In this document: positions 24,713-36,206 of the stretch, in pieces
Position numbering within the stretch: position 1 is the stretch's first letter
Layout: each line of letters opens with the position of its first letter
The notes under the pieces: generated by a model
What the model was told of the DNA's origin: nothing
What the model saw: only the letters and a program-made list of their open reading frames with translations
Database searches by the model: none
Translations under genes and position numbers: made by a program
Assembly (NCBI GenBank): GCA_003999685.1
Contig: CP021227.1
Coordinates: 124,001 to 188,000, forward strand
Length of the DNA stretch: 64,000 bases
Reading direction: 5' to 3'
From: Taiwanofungus camphoratus
Lineage: Eukaryota; Basidiomycota; Agaricomycetes; Polyporales; Taiwanofungaceae

Positions 24713-25706
24713 TTACGCCTCGGAATCAGGGAGCGAAGGAACACGAACGATAACTCCTGCCTCCTCATCATTCACAGGTGAAACACGTGGATTATACCCT
24801 TTTCCCTTGTGGTAGCCGATCGCAGGCGAGCGAACAACAAGCATCCTTTCAGTCGCTGAAGGATGCGAAGTCTGATTCTGTGCACTTCTAGACATCGAGG
24901 ATGGTTTCACGACTTTCGGGAGAGTAGGGGTTACGCAGGGGGAGGAACACCGATCTACCAAGGTTACTCCAGAAAGTGTGGGGGGAGTCGATGTGCGCAT
25001 TACAGGAGGGGTAGAAGGGGAGGTCCCATGGAGTAAGTCTTCAAAGGGATGAAGAAATGGGCTATCATCCTGGAATTGAGCAGCTGACGGAAGACCATAT
25101 GAGGGGATATCCACATCAACATAATCTAAGTATCGATTGTCTGTGTTCTAGGCTTGCAAATGTGTCAAGACAGTGAGAGAGATGGAGGCCAAAATACGTT
25201 ACTTACATGATCCATCCCTTTGTCATTCGTCACGGCTGGCGAATCACCTACTGACAATGGCAGTAGGTCGCCATCGTTTTGGTCGCTAGTATAGACTTGG
25301 AGCCTGAGATTCGTTACCTCGGCTTCCAACAGGGAATTTTGAGCGACAAGTTGGGCAATTCTGGAATCCTTTTCAGCCATCATAGCATCGTGCTCTTTTT
25401 CGAGCGCAAGATGCCGTTCTTCCGCCGCTGTAAGGGCTGCCGCTGCGTAGTCACGATAATCAGAGAATTCTTTCTGGAGGCTCAGCTGCTCCCTAATTAG
25501 TGCATCGTACACTAACTTCTTCTCCTTCTCAACGAGACGCAGGAATGCGTCTGCTCCGCGTTGAATTGCAGGAGAATCATATCCCCCTGATTCCGAATTG
25601 CCACTGGCAGCCGGGATCTATAGCTTTGAGTGCGACAAATTTTTTTAATAATCCATATAGTACGTACCTGTCTTGCATTGTTTGGTTCTCGCGAGTCGAT
25701 GCTCAT
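24713..25706 (-). CDS. Coiled-coil protein of unknown function
   Basis: Three exons, 25706-25668, 25617-25207 and 25147-24713, join in frame to 294 residues. A short first exon encodes MSIDSREPNNARQ. Residues about 35-110 form a strong coiled coil rich in Glu, Lys, Ala and Leu (YDALIREQLSLQKEFSDYRD, then KDSRIAQLVAQNSLLEAEVT). The C-terminal half is Pro/Ser/Thr-rich and probably disordered, with TPP clusters and an acidic end VPSLPDSEA. No catalytic motif. It resembles many small structural or adaptor proteins of fungi and cannot be named. It shares a 182-bp divergent promoter with SEC24. Confidence 0.8.
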
Positions 25707-25888
25707 CAAGAACTAAATAAGGATGTCGCAACGAAGCTTACGGTTGTTTGGATCGAAAGCCTTTGGTACACAACAGAAATAACTCCGCGCTCGTTCAGAC
25801 CGGCGGCTAGGCGCCAAGCACGACTGCGCACTACAAGTAGTACTTACATACAGTGCTGCAGGAATTGTGACTGAATGCGTGTACACTA
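25707..25888. promoter_or_regulatory. Short divergent promoter, coiled-coil gene and SEC24
   Basis: Only 182 bp separate the two divergent ATGs, so the two genes must share regulatory DNA or overlap in their 5' UTRs. No specific element is recognised. Confidence 0.5.
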
Positions 25889-28800
25889 ATGAACGCCCTC
25901 TCCCCTACATCTCCTATTCCTCAACCACCTCACAGTGCTGGACTATCGTACAAGGGCATGTGCATCGTTTTCTTCCTGGGGGTGGAATCTTATACCTCTC
26001 GAAACTGAAGGTCTCCGAGCAGCTATCGATCCACATTCAATACCATCGCCTATAGATACCATAGAGGTCGACAGGGAGCAATGGGAGGATCAACCATACG
26101 GTACTCTCCCCGGTGGTCATGTTCCTCTTTCTACGACGGACTATGTGGCCATTGACCAAGGTGCTCCGAGTGAGTGGCTGATGCGGACTACAGAAGACTA
26201 ACAGAGTGCCAGGGAACTCATCGCCGAAATTCATGCGTGTCTCAACATGGAACGTGCCCAGCACTTCTCGTCTGGCTTCCGAATGCGCCATTCCGCTTGT
26301 CACCATGGTTCAGCCGTTTGCAGACCAGGACCCACGCGAAGAGCCAGTGCCGCTGGTAGACACAGGTGACATTGGACCTGCGCGATGCGCGAATTGTAGA
26401 GGGTATATCAACCCGTGGTGCAATTGGGTAGCTGGGGGGATGAGGTGGAAGTGCAATCTCTGTACCCACGAGACGGAAGGTGCGTCCCATTCCTCACAAC
26501 ATCGCTGGAAGACTGGTTTTGATCATAGCGTACAGTGTCGTCGGAGTACTTCTGCAATCTAGATGCAAATTTTAATCGGCTCGATCATCTCCAAAGGCCC
26601 GAGTTGAATAAGGGTACTGTCGACTTCGTTGTGCCTGAAGAATATTGGGCTCCTCATCCTCCGCCCAGAATCACGCCTCTGCATCAAGCTGTGATTGCAG
26701 AAGAAACATCTGGTCGCAGGAGACCTCAGCCTATGAACTTTGTGTTTGCTTTTGATGTATCGCTTGAGGCTGTCAAATCTGGATTCACGAGTGCGGCCTG
26801 CACCGTGCTTTCGAAGTGCTTATATGGCGAGGAAGCCGAAGATGGGTCTATGGTTGAGCCATGCTTCCCACAAGAAAGCCAAATATGCATATTATCATTC
26901 GACCGATCACTACATTTCTATGATCTTTCTGTACGCCACTTCTCCCTTCTGGTTTCGGTGACGCTCATAGACTCTTCCTGACACCGAACTTTGGAAGTAT
27001 AGCCCCGACCAGTAGGCAATGCCCCGATGCTGGTGGTATCAGAATTGGACGACGTATTTGTGCCTTTACGGGGCGGTCTGTTTGTTCGTCCCAAAGAATC
27101 CCAGTACGTTGTTAAGAATACGCCGAGCGTGTTTCCAATTCATTTCGCTCTAGAGGCGTTATCACCAACTTGCTGGCGAGTCTCGGGAAGCCCGAAGGGC
27201 GTTTTCTCGAACCTGAAGCCGCGTTAGGCTCCGCTCTAGCGGCTACAATGGGCGCTCTTGTACGTTCATGTTACTATATTGTCATGGATGATATACGATG
27301 TCTCGACTTGGTAGGCAGGCACTGGCGGAAAGGTAGTAGTTTTCACCGGTACCATTCCAACGTTGGGGCTTGGGGCGCTCAAACCGCCGATAGACGAGTC
27401 AACACTGTTCGGAACGGACAAGGAGAAAATGCTGTTCATTCCTCGTGACGAAACATGGAAGGAAATTGCGGAACAATGCGCAGAAGAAGGAATCGGCGTC
27501 AGCATGTTCTTAGGCATGAGCAGACCGATTGACATAGGGAGCGTTGGTGAGATATTGGCTGTCCTCGAAGGGTGTACGTCAGAATTCATGTACTTCTAGG
27601 TGTTGTGTCTTCTGTCACCGGCGGAGAGCTCTACTTCCACCCTCGCTTTGACCCCATTCGCGATACTATGGTCCTCAGCTCCCAAATCAAGCGGTTATTA
27701 TCGCGAACTACGGGCTACAACTGCACGATGCGGGTGCGATGCTCAAATGGTTCCGTGTTTTTTTCTCTCCCCCACAAGAACCTCGTCTCACCTAGTTTTT
27801 AGGGCTCCGGATAACCCAGCATCGTGGCAATTTCTACGAAAGTCCAACGATGGATCTCGAGTTCGGGACCCTGGACGCCGATAAGGCCATCTCGGTGTCG
27901 TTTGACCATTCGCGCGCTCTCGACGAGCGGCAGTTTGCGTTCTTCCAGTGCGCTGTATTGTACACGACCGTGTCTGGTCAGCGCCGTGTGCGCGTGTGCA
28001 ACCTGGCTCTCCAGGTCGCGTCGATGGCAGGAAACGTCTTCCGGTATGCGGACATGGACACCGTTGTCTGTCACATGGTCCGTGAAGGTCAGTCGTCGAT
28101 CTACAGCCGGCAGCATCCGTATTCAGCTTCCGTTCTGCAGGCATCTCCTTGCTGCCGAGCCAGCGGATTTCGCAGATACACGAGCAGCTCACGGAGAAGT
28201 GTGCCGCGATCCTGTTTGGATACAGGAAGAATTGTGCAGCGTCTGCAGCCCCTTCCCAGGTGCATGGGAGCTTTCTGCCCGCTCCGAGATGTATCAGCTG
28301 ACGCGAAAGATTTGTGCCAGTTGATCATCCCCGAGGCCTTCAGAGCGCTGCCCGTGTATACTCTAGCGATGATGAAGTCGAAGCCGCTCAAAGGTTTGTG
28401 CAAGCATCCGCAGCCGCTATCCGGTTCTCACGGGCTCTGTCTGTAGGCCGAAACGTGACTTCCGACGTGCGCAACTTTCATGCGCACAAGATCCTGTCGA
28501 TGGGTGTGCGCAGCACGATGCAGCATCTGTATCCGAGATTGCTTGCTCTCCACGATTTGAGCGACGACACTGCCTTGCCAGACCCGGGTACGGGGCAGAC
28601 CCGGCTTCCATCTCTGATGCGCGATAGCTACCTCTTCATGGAATCCCATGGCATGTATCTGATAGGTACAGCTGCTATTCGATTCGGCGTATGCGCGCGA
28701 ATGGTCTGATGGACACGTCCGCAGATAACGAGGACATGATGGTGCTGTGGATAGGGTTCAACGCATCGCCGCAGCTGCTGAAGGATCTTTTGGACGTGGA

Positions 28801-29201
28801 AGACTTCATGCACGTCGACCCACATATGGTGAGTCGCCAAGGCGCCTACGATAGCAACTACTGGTATGTACTCCTGACCCGCGTCCAGACACACCTTCCG
28901 CACCTACCCACCCGGCTATCGACCCAAGTGCGAAACGTTCTCGCGCACCGATTTTCCCAGCGGGGATGGACGCCGAGGCTGCTCGTTGCCCGCCAGAACA
29001 CGGACGCCGCCGAGATCGAGTTCAGCGACATGCTGGTGGAGGACCAGAACAACGCCGCGATGTCCTACCTTGACTGTGTGTGGTCTCTGTCCTCGGCCGG
29101 TTGGATGCTGATGCTGGGCGCGTCGGACAGATCTGTGTCTCGTGCACAAGCAGATCAACACGGCGGCGAGTGCTGTTTTTCGACGCGTGTGGGGCCCGTG
29201 A
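25889..29201 (+). CDS. SEC24: COPII coat cargo adaptor Sec24
   Basis: Sec24 pairs with Sec23 in the inner COPII coat and selects cargo leaving the endoplasmic reticulum. Fifteen exons sum to 841 residues: 25889-25955, 26011-26160, 26213-26479, 26536-26930, 27003-27103, 27154-27259, 27315-27546, 27600-27749, 27803-28087, 28141-28259, 28321-28393, 28447-28665, 28725-28828, 28889-29075, 29131-29201. Domains in order: short N terminus; zinc finger with Cys at about 131, 134, 153 and 156 (ARCANC, WKCNLC); trunk domain from [15 protein letters not shown] through [12 protein letters not shown]; beta-barrel ([20 protein letters not shown]); helical domain ([15 protein letters not shown]); gelsolin-like C-terminal domain ending YLCLVHKQI. 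Intron 1 is GC-AG (GCATGT donor). The acceptor of exon 5 is chosen from two options. The N-terminal extension is shorter than in yeast Sec24 (926 residues). No lesions. Confidence 0.96.
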
Positions 29202-29801
29202 TTGACTGACGGGGTGCTTTCAGCTGACGACCGGTGCCTCTTTGTCGAGCAAGAGCGTCCTCAAGACGGCGCCATGGTAGCACGGGTGAGTGCAGGGCGC
29301 TGGCGGGTACTCTTGTGCCATCAGGTGGCAATGATATCACAGCGCTTTTATTTCACGGAGACGTGGTGTATCTATAGGGCAGATCAGACGCGTGTCGACA
29401 ATGGTGAAAAGGCGCTCCGATTTTGAGCCGTGACATTGGCAGACGGGCGACGGACGTGTGGCTACAAGATGGTGATCAAGAGCGGGGGTAGTACAGATCT
29501 ATATCCTAGTAGTGAAAAAGATGATGCTCCGAGTCGGGTACCATAGCGTTCAGGTGACTCGAGCAGCCAATGTGCCGCCCATGAATCAATTGCAGCCCGT
29601 TGTGACACGGGGGTGCGTTTCTCGTCTGTGAAGTGGTGTCAGAACGCCGCGACATCTGTGGCCGGAGCCAATTCATGACACCAGTTGCCATATATGGCAA
29701 GTGTGGATGGTTATCGATGGCGCACACTCGCGCTGCAAGTAAACGTTAAACCTTGACGCCCACTTCAAGAAGTCAGTTACGGAGGACAGGGCGGGCAGAC
29801 C
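29202..29801. other. Intergenic region between SEC24 and EFM7
   Basis: About 600 bp with the SEC24 3' UTR and the EFM7 promoter. No gene seen. The rise in GC that marks the next 8 kb begins at its right end. Confidence 0.45.
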
Positions 29802-30909
29802 ATGATGGACGACTTTCTGCGCGACTCTGCGGCGCTCTTCGGGGACGCCGCCGAGGACGACGACGGCCGTGTGTACTACGGCCCGCTCGTGTTGACGGCC
29901 GCCCCCAAGGTACGTGGGATCGCCGCAAGCAGCCGGGGCAGCCCCTGGCAGGCACGCACTCACAGCGGCGCTGTTCAAAAGGCTAACCACGCTCTCCAGG
30001 AAGGAAAGGTGTGTCTCAGCTCTATCACCGTGCGGCCAGAGGGACTGCGACGTCGGCTGACTCTGGCGCGGCGCCGCCCGTCCCGCGCGCAGGCCAACAC
30101 CTTGCTCGCGGACCACCTCTTCTCGCCGTCGCTGCTGCTCGCCGAGCGGATCGAGCGCGGGCTGGTCCCCCTCGCGCACCGGACGGGTGCGTTGGGCTTT
30201 TTCTCCCGGGTCCGTCGAGGCGCGTTCGTTTCCACTGACACGTGGGCGCCAGTGATCGAGCTGGGCGCGGGCTGTGCCCTGCCCTCCCTGCTCGCGTCGA
30301 CGCTCGCGCACCCGCCGTCGCTCGTCGTCGTGACCGACTACCCCGACGAGGTCATACTAACGAACCTCGAGCAAAACGTGGCGAGGAACCGCGACAGCGT
30401 CAGCGCAGGCTGCGCGGTCCGCTGTCTGGGATACGAATGGGGCCAGGACGCGCGTCCGCTGCTGTACGTACGCCTTCCCCTTCTCCTTCTCCTCATCCCT
30501 CTCCCTCTCCCTCTCCCTCTCCCGCACAAACTCCTATGTGAACGCTGACGGGCGCAGCGCGCTCCTGCCCGGGCCCGGCGGCTTCGACGCGGTCATCCTC
30601 TCCGACCTCCTGCACTTCGACCAGTCGCACGGCGCACTGCTCGCGTCCCTCTGCGCGCTCCTCCGCAGGACCGCGGCAGCGCGCGCCTACGTCGCGGCGG
30701 GCAAGTACACGCCCGCGCGCGTCTGCGACGGCTTTCTGCGCGCGGCGGGCGCGGCGGGCCTCGTCCTGGAGGAGGGCGCGGACGCGGGCGGCTGGCAGGG
30801 CGCCATGGCGGTCAGGGCGGCGGGGCTAGACCGGGAGCAGCTCGGGGTGAGGAAGGGGATGTGCAGGTGGTGGGTTGGCCGGTGGGCCGATGGGTGCGAG
30901 GCAGATTGA
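29802..30909 (+). CDS. EFM7: Class I methyltransferase, Nnt1/Efm7 family
   Basis: Seven-beta-strand methyltransferase of the METTL21-like group. The yeast member Efm7 (Nnt1) methylates the N terminus and Lys-3 of translation elongation factor eEF1A; older annotations call it nicotinamide N-methyltransferase. Five exons, 29802-29909, 30000-30008, 30093-30186, 30253-30463 and 30558-30909, sum to 257 residues. Seen: EGKANTLLADHLFSPSLLLA near residue 37; the SAM-binding motif VIELGAGCALPS; acidic post-motif VVTDYPDEVILTNLEQN; LGYEWG; and FDAVILSDLLHFDQSH (motif II and post II). Exon 2 is a 9-nt microexon coding EGK, required to link TAAPK to ANTLL. Codons are very GC-rich at the third position, unlike SEC24 next door. 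The start could be either of two adjacent ATGs (29802 or 29805). Confidence 0.9.
30497..30523. repeat. CTCCCT microsatellite in EFM7 intron 4
   Basis: About four and a half perfect copies of CTCCCT directly downstream of the 5' splice site of the last intron. Pyrimidine-rich on the coding strand. Confidence 0.9.
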
Positions 30910-32866
30910 GTGTTGTGCTCCATTATGGGGGCCTTCGCGTGCGGAGGCGCCGGTGCGGCACCTGCCGCGCGTCATCGGTGCCTTGGGGCCTTTAGAGGGA
31001 GTGAATCGCCGTCATGGAAGGCAGGAGAAGGGCGTGTGTCGTTTTACGTCGGCGATGTTCGTTTCTGCTGTGACGGCCGAGCTATGTCCGTGGAGCATGT
31101 ATTCTTTCTGGCGCGCAAATGAACAAGACAGTTACGCTAGCTGGTGGTGCAGCCTGAGGAGTGTTTATTATGTACGCCCAGGGTGCACGGCAGGCTTGTG
31201 AGTGGCGGCTAGTGAACAGCGTCAAGTGCGCGGGACACGTCGGAAGACGCTGCTGCTGCTACTAGAATGTCGGTAGCTGTGCGCTGATTAAAATTCGGCA
31301 CATCCGCCAGGCCTCAGGACGGACGAGGGCACGGGCGGATCTCTGTGGCAGAGAACATCAGCGGCTGGAGCAGCCATTACGTGCATGCATGCATGCACGC
31401 ATGCACACGCCACCCCAGCCCGCGTCCGCCTCGGTGTCTTGATCCTGCCGGCCTGACAGCCAGATCCTGGTCCTCGAAGCGGGGCGGGGCGTGGTGTGCT
31501 GATCTTCGTGTTCGACCCAGAATTCGGCGGCGGACGTGTGCGGCGGTACCGTACGTACACGCCCTCGTCCCCGCTCAGGGCCTCAGGGCCCCAGGGACCC
31601 AGGGCCCTGCTTACCGCATTGCGGCCTGCAAGCCCGCAGCGCGACGTATTCTATCCGACGAACCGAAGCCTGGGATGCCTGTCGCCCCAGGAGCCTGTCG
31701 GGCAGGGATCGCGCGGTGATCCGCAGCGAAGGGGGGGGAACCCGTTCGTTCTCGCGCGCCGCAGGCGGTGGGAACGGGCTGCCCGCGGGCAGATCGCCGC
31801 GGGCCACGGCGGAGGCGTTCCAGAACACACCAGAAGCGCGCCGTGGCTGCTGTGGGCCCGTGCAACGACCGCCTGCGCGCGCGGGCGGCGAGTGCGGGGC
31901 TGCGAAGGCGTACCGGAGTCGCGGGGAAGCGGTGGGCCGGCTTCTGTGGCCATCCCTCGAGCGCCAGTCTTCTTCACAGGCCACGCACGATGCTTGGCCA
32001 GTGACGCGTTGACGACGGAGCATCGTTCGGTGCAAGTACAGGAGCTGTCAGCGAATCGCGCGCAGCGCAGGTAACGTGCCCAATATCACAGACCAGACGT
32101 AGCGTTTAGGGCCACCCCACCCCCGGGGCAAAAGCATGCCAATAAACTCGCGTACCCACTATATACGGTCGGTACGAACTGGCAACTCGGACAGGGCAGT
32201 TCGTCAGAATCCCGGCCAATGTCCAACGGCGCCGAGGCGTGCCGTCTTCCAGAACGACGCTCCCCCCCCACCCTGCGAACGCTGCTGTATCTCTGCCAGT
32301 TGGCATCAGCCAGCGCAGCGCAGCTTGGGGGGGGCGGGCGTGCCGCCGCCTGTGCCCCATCTGTGCACAAAGGGCCCTTCCCACACCAACGGTCAGCAGG
32401 CCGCGAGAGCTCCGCGCCGGGACGCGTGCTCAGCTGGCCATCCCCGTTCCCGAATCCTCACACCCGCGCATCGGCCGGACCTGCGCTCTGAGTCGAGCGT
32501 GGCGAAGGGCAGGGAGCGCGAGGCGTGAGGCGTCGGGCGGACCCGCGGCCGGCTAGTGCAGCGAATTCGCAGCGTCCGCGCGCGTGGGCGACGCAGGGCG
32601 GGACGAGCCGCTGCTCGGGAGCGAGAGCGAGAGCGAGAGCCGCCAGCGCCTTCCCGACACATCGGGGACCGGGGACCGGGGCCGCGGGCTCGGGGCTGAA
32701 CGCCGCGTGCCGCTGATCCAGGGGGGAGGGGAGGGGAGGGGAAGGGGGGAGGCTTACGCAAGCGCAGCTTACGCGGACGGGCCTGCTGTGTCAGATGGGC
32801 GGCCGCGCGCGGCGGAGGCGACGCGGTGGCTGCGCGTGATGGAGCTTGTCGGACGGGCGTGGGCGT

Positions 32867-32905
32867 GGGGCGTGAGTGTGGGGCGTGAGTGTGGGGCGTG
32901 AGCGT
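32867..32905. repeat. 13-bp tandem repeat, three copies
   Basis: Unit GGGGCGTGAGTGT repeated three times head to tail; the third copy differs at one base (GTGAGCGT). Confidence 0.9.
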
Positions 32906-33460
32906 GGGCCTGACGGGCGTGCGCACCAGCTGTGGCGCCGGTATGGATGGCGGGTCCCATCAGACGGAGAACGGGGGGGGGCACCCAAAGAACACCCGCT
33001 TCCGGGACGCCTGCAGCCAGACGTCGCACGACGGCCAACGTCGTGTGCTCCAGAAAACATCGCATGGCCCGTGCACGCACTGGCGTGTCCAGGCGCCGGG
33101 TGGGAAATGCGGGTGGCTGCCAGGCCTGTCCAGACTGCCGGGGCGAGGGGTCCCAAGGTTCCAAGGTCCCAACAGCACAATGTGAAATGGGGGGGGGGGC
33201 GAAGGAGACGGGTGAATGTTGCCACCCGATCTGGCCCCGTGCAACGCGCCGCGTGACCTGTACCCCCGTCGCACCCTGCAACGCACTGACTCGCCCCCCG
33301 GTGGGAGCTCGCACTCTGCGGCCTGATCAGCGGCGGGCAGGCGTCCGCGAAGACGCAGGAGCAGCAGCATATGAGAGCCGCTCGGGCAGCGCCGCGCGCA
33401 CTTGGCATGCGCAGAGGACGCGGCTCCGCGGACCTCCCGCGAAGCAGGACAGGATGCGCG

Positions 33461-33484
33461 ACAGAACGACAGAACGACAGAACG
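33461..33484. repeat. 8-bp tandem repeat, three copies
   Basis: Unit ACAGAACG repeated three times without mismatch. Confidence 0.9.
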
Positions 33485-36206
33485 GTGCTCTGCTGGGGAC
33501 GGGGGACGCGAGCACGGCCACCAATCGTGGGCCCATGAAGCCTTGAAGCTCTGAAGAGCCAAGACGGCCCCACGCGCGACCCGTTCGCCTGGGCCGCGCC
33601 ATTTGCATTTGCCATTGAATATTGATGCTCAGAACCTTCGCGAGACAGATACCGGCGTATGTGTTCTCCCCCCTGCAAGCGTCCGCGGCGAGCCACGCAC
33701 GTCGAGCTGCCCACGCGAGCCGGGCAGCCGGCGCTGCGATTCGACGGATAAGGTCCAAGGCCCAAGGGGCAGCAGCCACGCCGTTTCTGTCAATGTCGTA
33801 TCGCAGCCGCTGCTGCCCAACCTACGCGGACTCCGCGGAGGCTCCTGGAGAGAAAGGGGGAGAAGGGGGGGAGAACGACGGCCGCAGGGCGTCTGTGCGT
33901 TCGATGGCGTGCGTTCTCGCGCGCGCATAGGGAGCTTGCAGGGAAGCCCAGGGTGCCCGTTCGCCGTTCTGCACGCACGCCGGCGCGTCGATGGCCCGCG
34001 CCGTCTGCCGCTTCATCCGTCCGCGCAGAACGGCGCACCGTGGCTCCTTCACATCGTCAGTCGTCAGTGCAGCGACAGAGCTAGAGAGGCCAGTGCAACG
34101 ACGCAGCGTCGAGGGCCGCGCCGCGCGCGAGCCCCGCGGCCGGCGCAGTGCAGGCAGGGGGGTGGATCCCAAGGAGAACCCCGCCCGTGTAGTCGCAGCG
34201 GGTGCTTCGCGGGCTTCTCGCATTCAAAAAGGCTGCGCGCTTCGCGAAGGCGAAGACGAAGCCGCGGGCGCACCGGTGCGGATCGCGGCAGCGGCAGCGC
34301 AGATCGCGTCGCATGAACGCGCGCACGCAGCACACGCGCACATCGGGGGCGAACGTCGGCCGCTGTGGGGCGCGCGTCGGCCGCCAAGCGAGGCGCGCCG
34401 CCACTGCTCTGCTCTGCCGGCCTGGCGCGGGCCCGCCGGCCGGCGCTGCGCTGCGCTGCGTGCGCGGGTTCTGCGGAGAGCGTGGTGGCGGCGGCCGTCG
34501 CGTGCGACCCGGCACTGTGGAGACTATGCCGCACTGCCGCTTCTCCCCTCGATTGTCGGCTGCGCGAGGGCCCACGCGCTCGGGTAAGGAAGAGGAGAGG
34601 AGTCAGCGCGCTCAGGCTCGCGTGCGGGCGGCTGCGTGGGGCAGCGATAGTCCTAGCGCCCGCGCGCTGCGGGGAAGGGGATGTGGGTGGGGGGTGGGGT
34701 GGGGGGGGAATGCAGAGCTGCGTGCAGATCCGGGTGCAGATTCGCAGGCGAGGGCAGCGTGGATCCGGGGAATGAAGAATGCAGCGATATCGATGTCGTA
34801 CACAAGCGGGCAGCCGGGGTGCATTCGACGAGAGGGGCAGGCTTCCGGGGGCGATTTGCAAGGCGCGGAGGGCCAAGAGCACACAGGAAGGATGGACAGA
34901 CCTGCGCCGCAGGCAGAGGGGAGCATTCTCGTCTGATGGTACACCTGGCCGCGTCTGGTATTCTCCGTCGTCCAGTGTCCGTCGCACCCGAGCGCGGCCC
35001 ACTGGCTGCGTTGGCCCCTGCGTGTACTGCAAGCGAGACGACGCGTGCAGACCACAGCGATGCGTCCGCATATGGGACACGGCAGAACCACGGATGTTCG
35101 GCCGCGCAGCCGGCTCGACAGGAAGTGCTGTCCTTCGTATGAAGGGGGCCTGGACCGCCTTCTGGGGGAGACGAAGGGATGAAGTCATCGCGCGTGGGGC
35201 CACCCGTCTGCGCGGGATGGGCACGCTGCAGTACAAGCGGTGGCGATAAGCCGGGAGCGCGCCGCGCCGCACAGATAGGACGATGGAAGGGTGTACATCC
35301 TCCGAGGGGGCCGTGGGCAGAGCCAGACTGTGGGCGGACACGCGTTTGGGTTCGGGGAACCCGGGGAAGGCGTCTGGGAATGCAGGACACCAGGTCGTCG
35401 CCACGGTCCCTGAGATCGTGGGTGCGATCGAGGACGGTGGCCACCATCGAGCGCCACCATCTGTTCGTCCGCACGGAGGAGAGGGAGGAGATACCGGATT
35501 GGGCGGCGCGATGGGCCGCGGAGCTCGAAGCTGGTGGCGGGGTGGGATATGTCGGCAAGTAAGCGGCACTGACGTCGACGGCTGGCCAGACGAACGATCG
35601 GCCCGTGGGGGATCTGGGCGACAGGAGCTGGTGCGTGCGCGGGGCCTAGCCGAGGTGCGTTGTCAGATGCGGGGACACACAAAGTGGATCGCCTGGAGAA
35701 GACTGCCGGATAAGGCATGAGGGGGCACCAGGGAGCGTGTCTGCGGGAGGTCGTGTTCGCCGAATAATAAAGATGCCCGCGAGATGGTGAGCCAGATGGG
35801 TGGTCCGCGTTCCTTCACATCAGCTGCTTGATCAGGCCGGCGCTGCTGGTGCTGGTGCTGGTGTGCTGGAGGACCCTGCGTCGGATTGATTTCATACATC
35901 TGCTGCCAGCGGAACAGCCCTCTGATCTGGCAGAAGCCTCGCCCCTCTGACGAGCCGTCATGCCTTCATAAACCAGGCATTCCGCCTGCTCCGTTCTCGC
36001 ACTCGCCCCTGCCACCCGCTGTCCTTGGCGTCTCGTATCCCTGGCTGGTTCTCTCTTCATTTCCTCCCCATTTTTCTCCTCTTTTTCTTTCTGTTTTCGC
36101 CATCACCGGCGCTCGATCTCACCGCCAAGGCCTAGTCCTCTCCTCTTGCCTCTTTCGACCACCCTCGTCCCATATCCCCGCCCCCGCCACCCGCCACCCC
36201 TGCCCG

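Larger units (their letters stand above)
30910..36206. other. GC-rich region without a supported gene, 5.3 kb
   Basis: Very GC-rich, with G-runs of eight or more (for example near 33190 and 34700) and short tandem repeats. Long open frames overlap on both strands (for example minus 34064-35569, minus 32791-33765, plus 34202-34936). They reflect the shortage of AT-rich stop codons: their products are Arg/Pro/Ala/Ser mixtures without domains, and all frames are open in the same places. The right end (about 35750-36206), where GC falls and CT-rich stretches appear, is likely the promoter and 5' UTR of the gene at 36207. A long non-coding RNA or a large regulatory region is possible but not shown. 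Confidence 0.55.

Noticed and set aside
31381-31406. GCATGCATGC run as a possible protein-binding site array
   Set aside because: A simple GCAT dinucleotide-pair repeat in a repeat-rich region; no evidence of function.
32791-33765. 324-codon open frame on the minus strand in the GC-rich core
   Set aside because: Same reason: overlapping long frames on both strands and no protein-like periodicity of hydrophobic residues.
34064-35569. 501-codon open frame on the minus strand
   Set aside because: It lies in very GC-rich DNA where several frames on both strands are open together. The product is an Arg/Pro/Ala/Ser mixture with no domain, and no splice or start context supports it.
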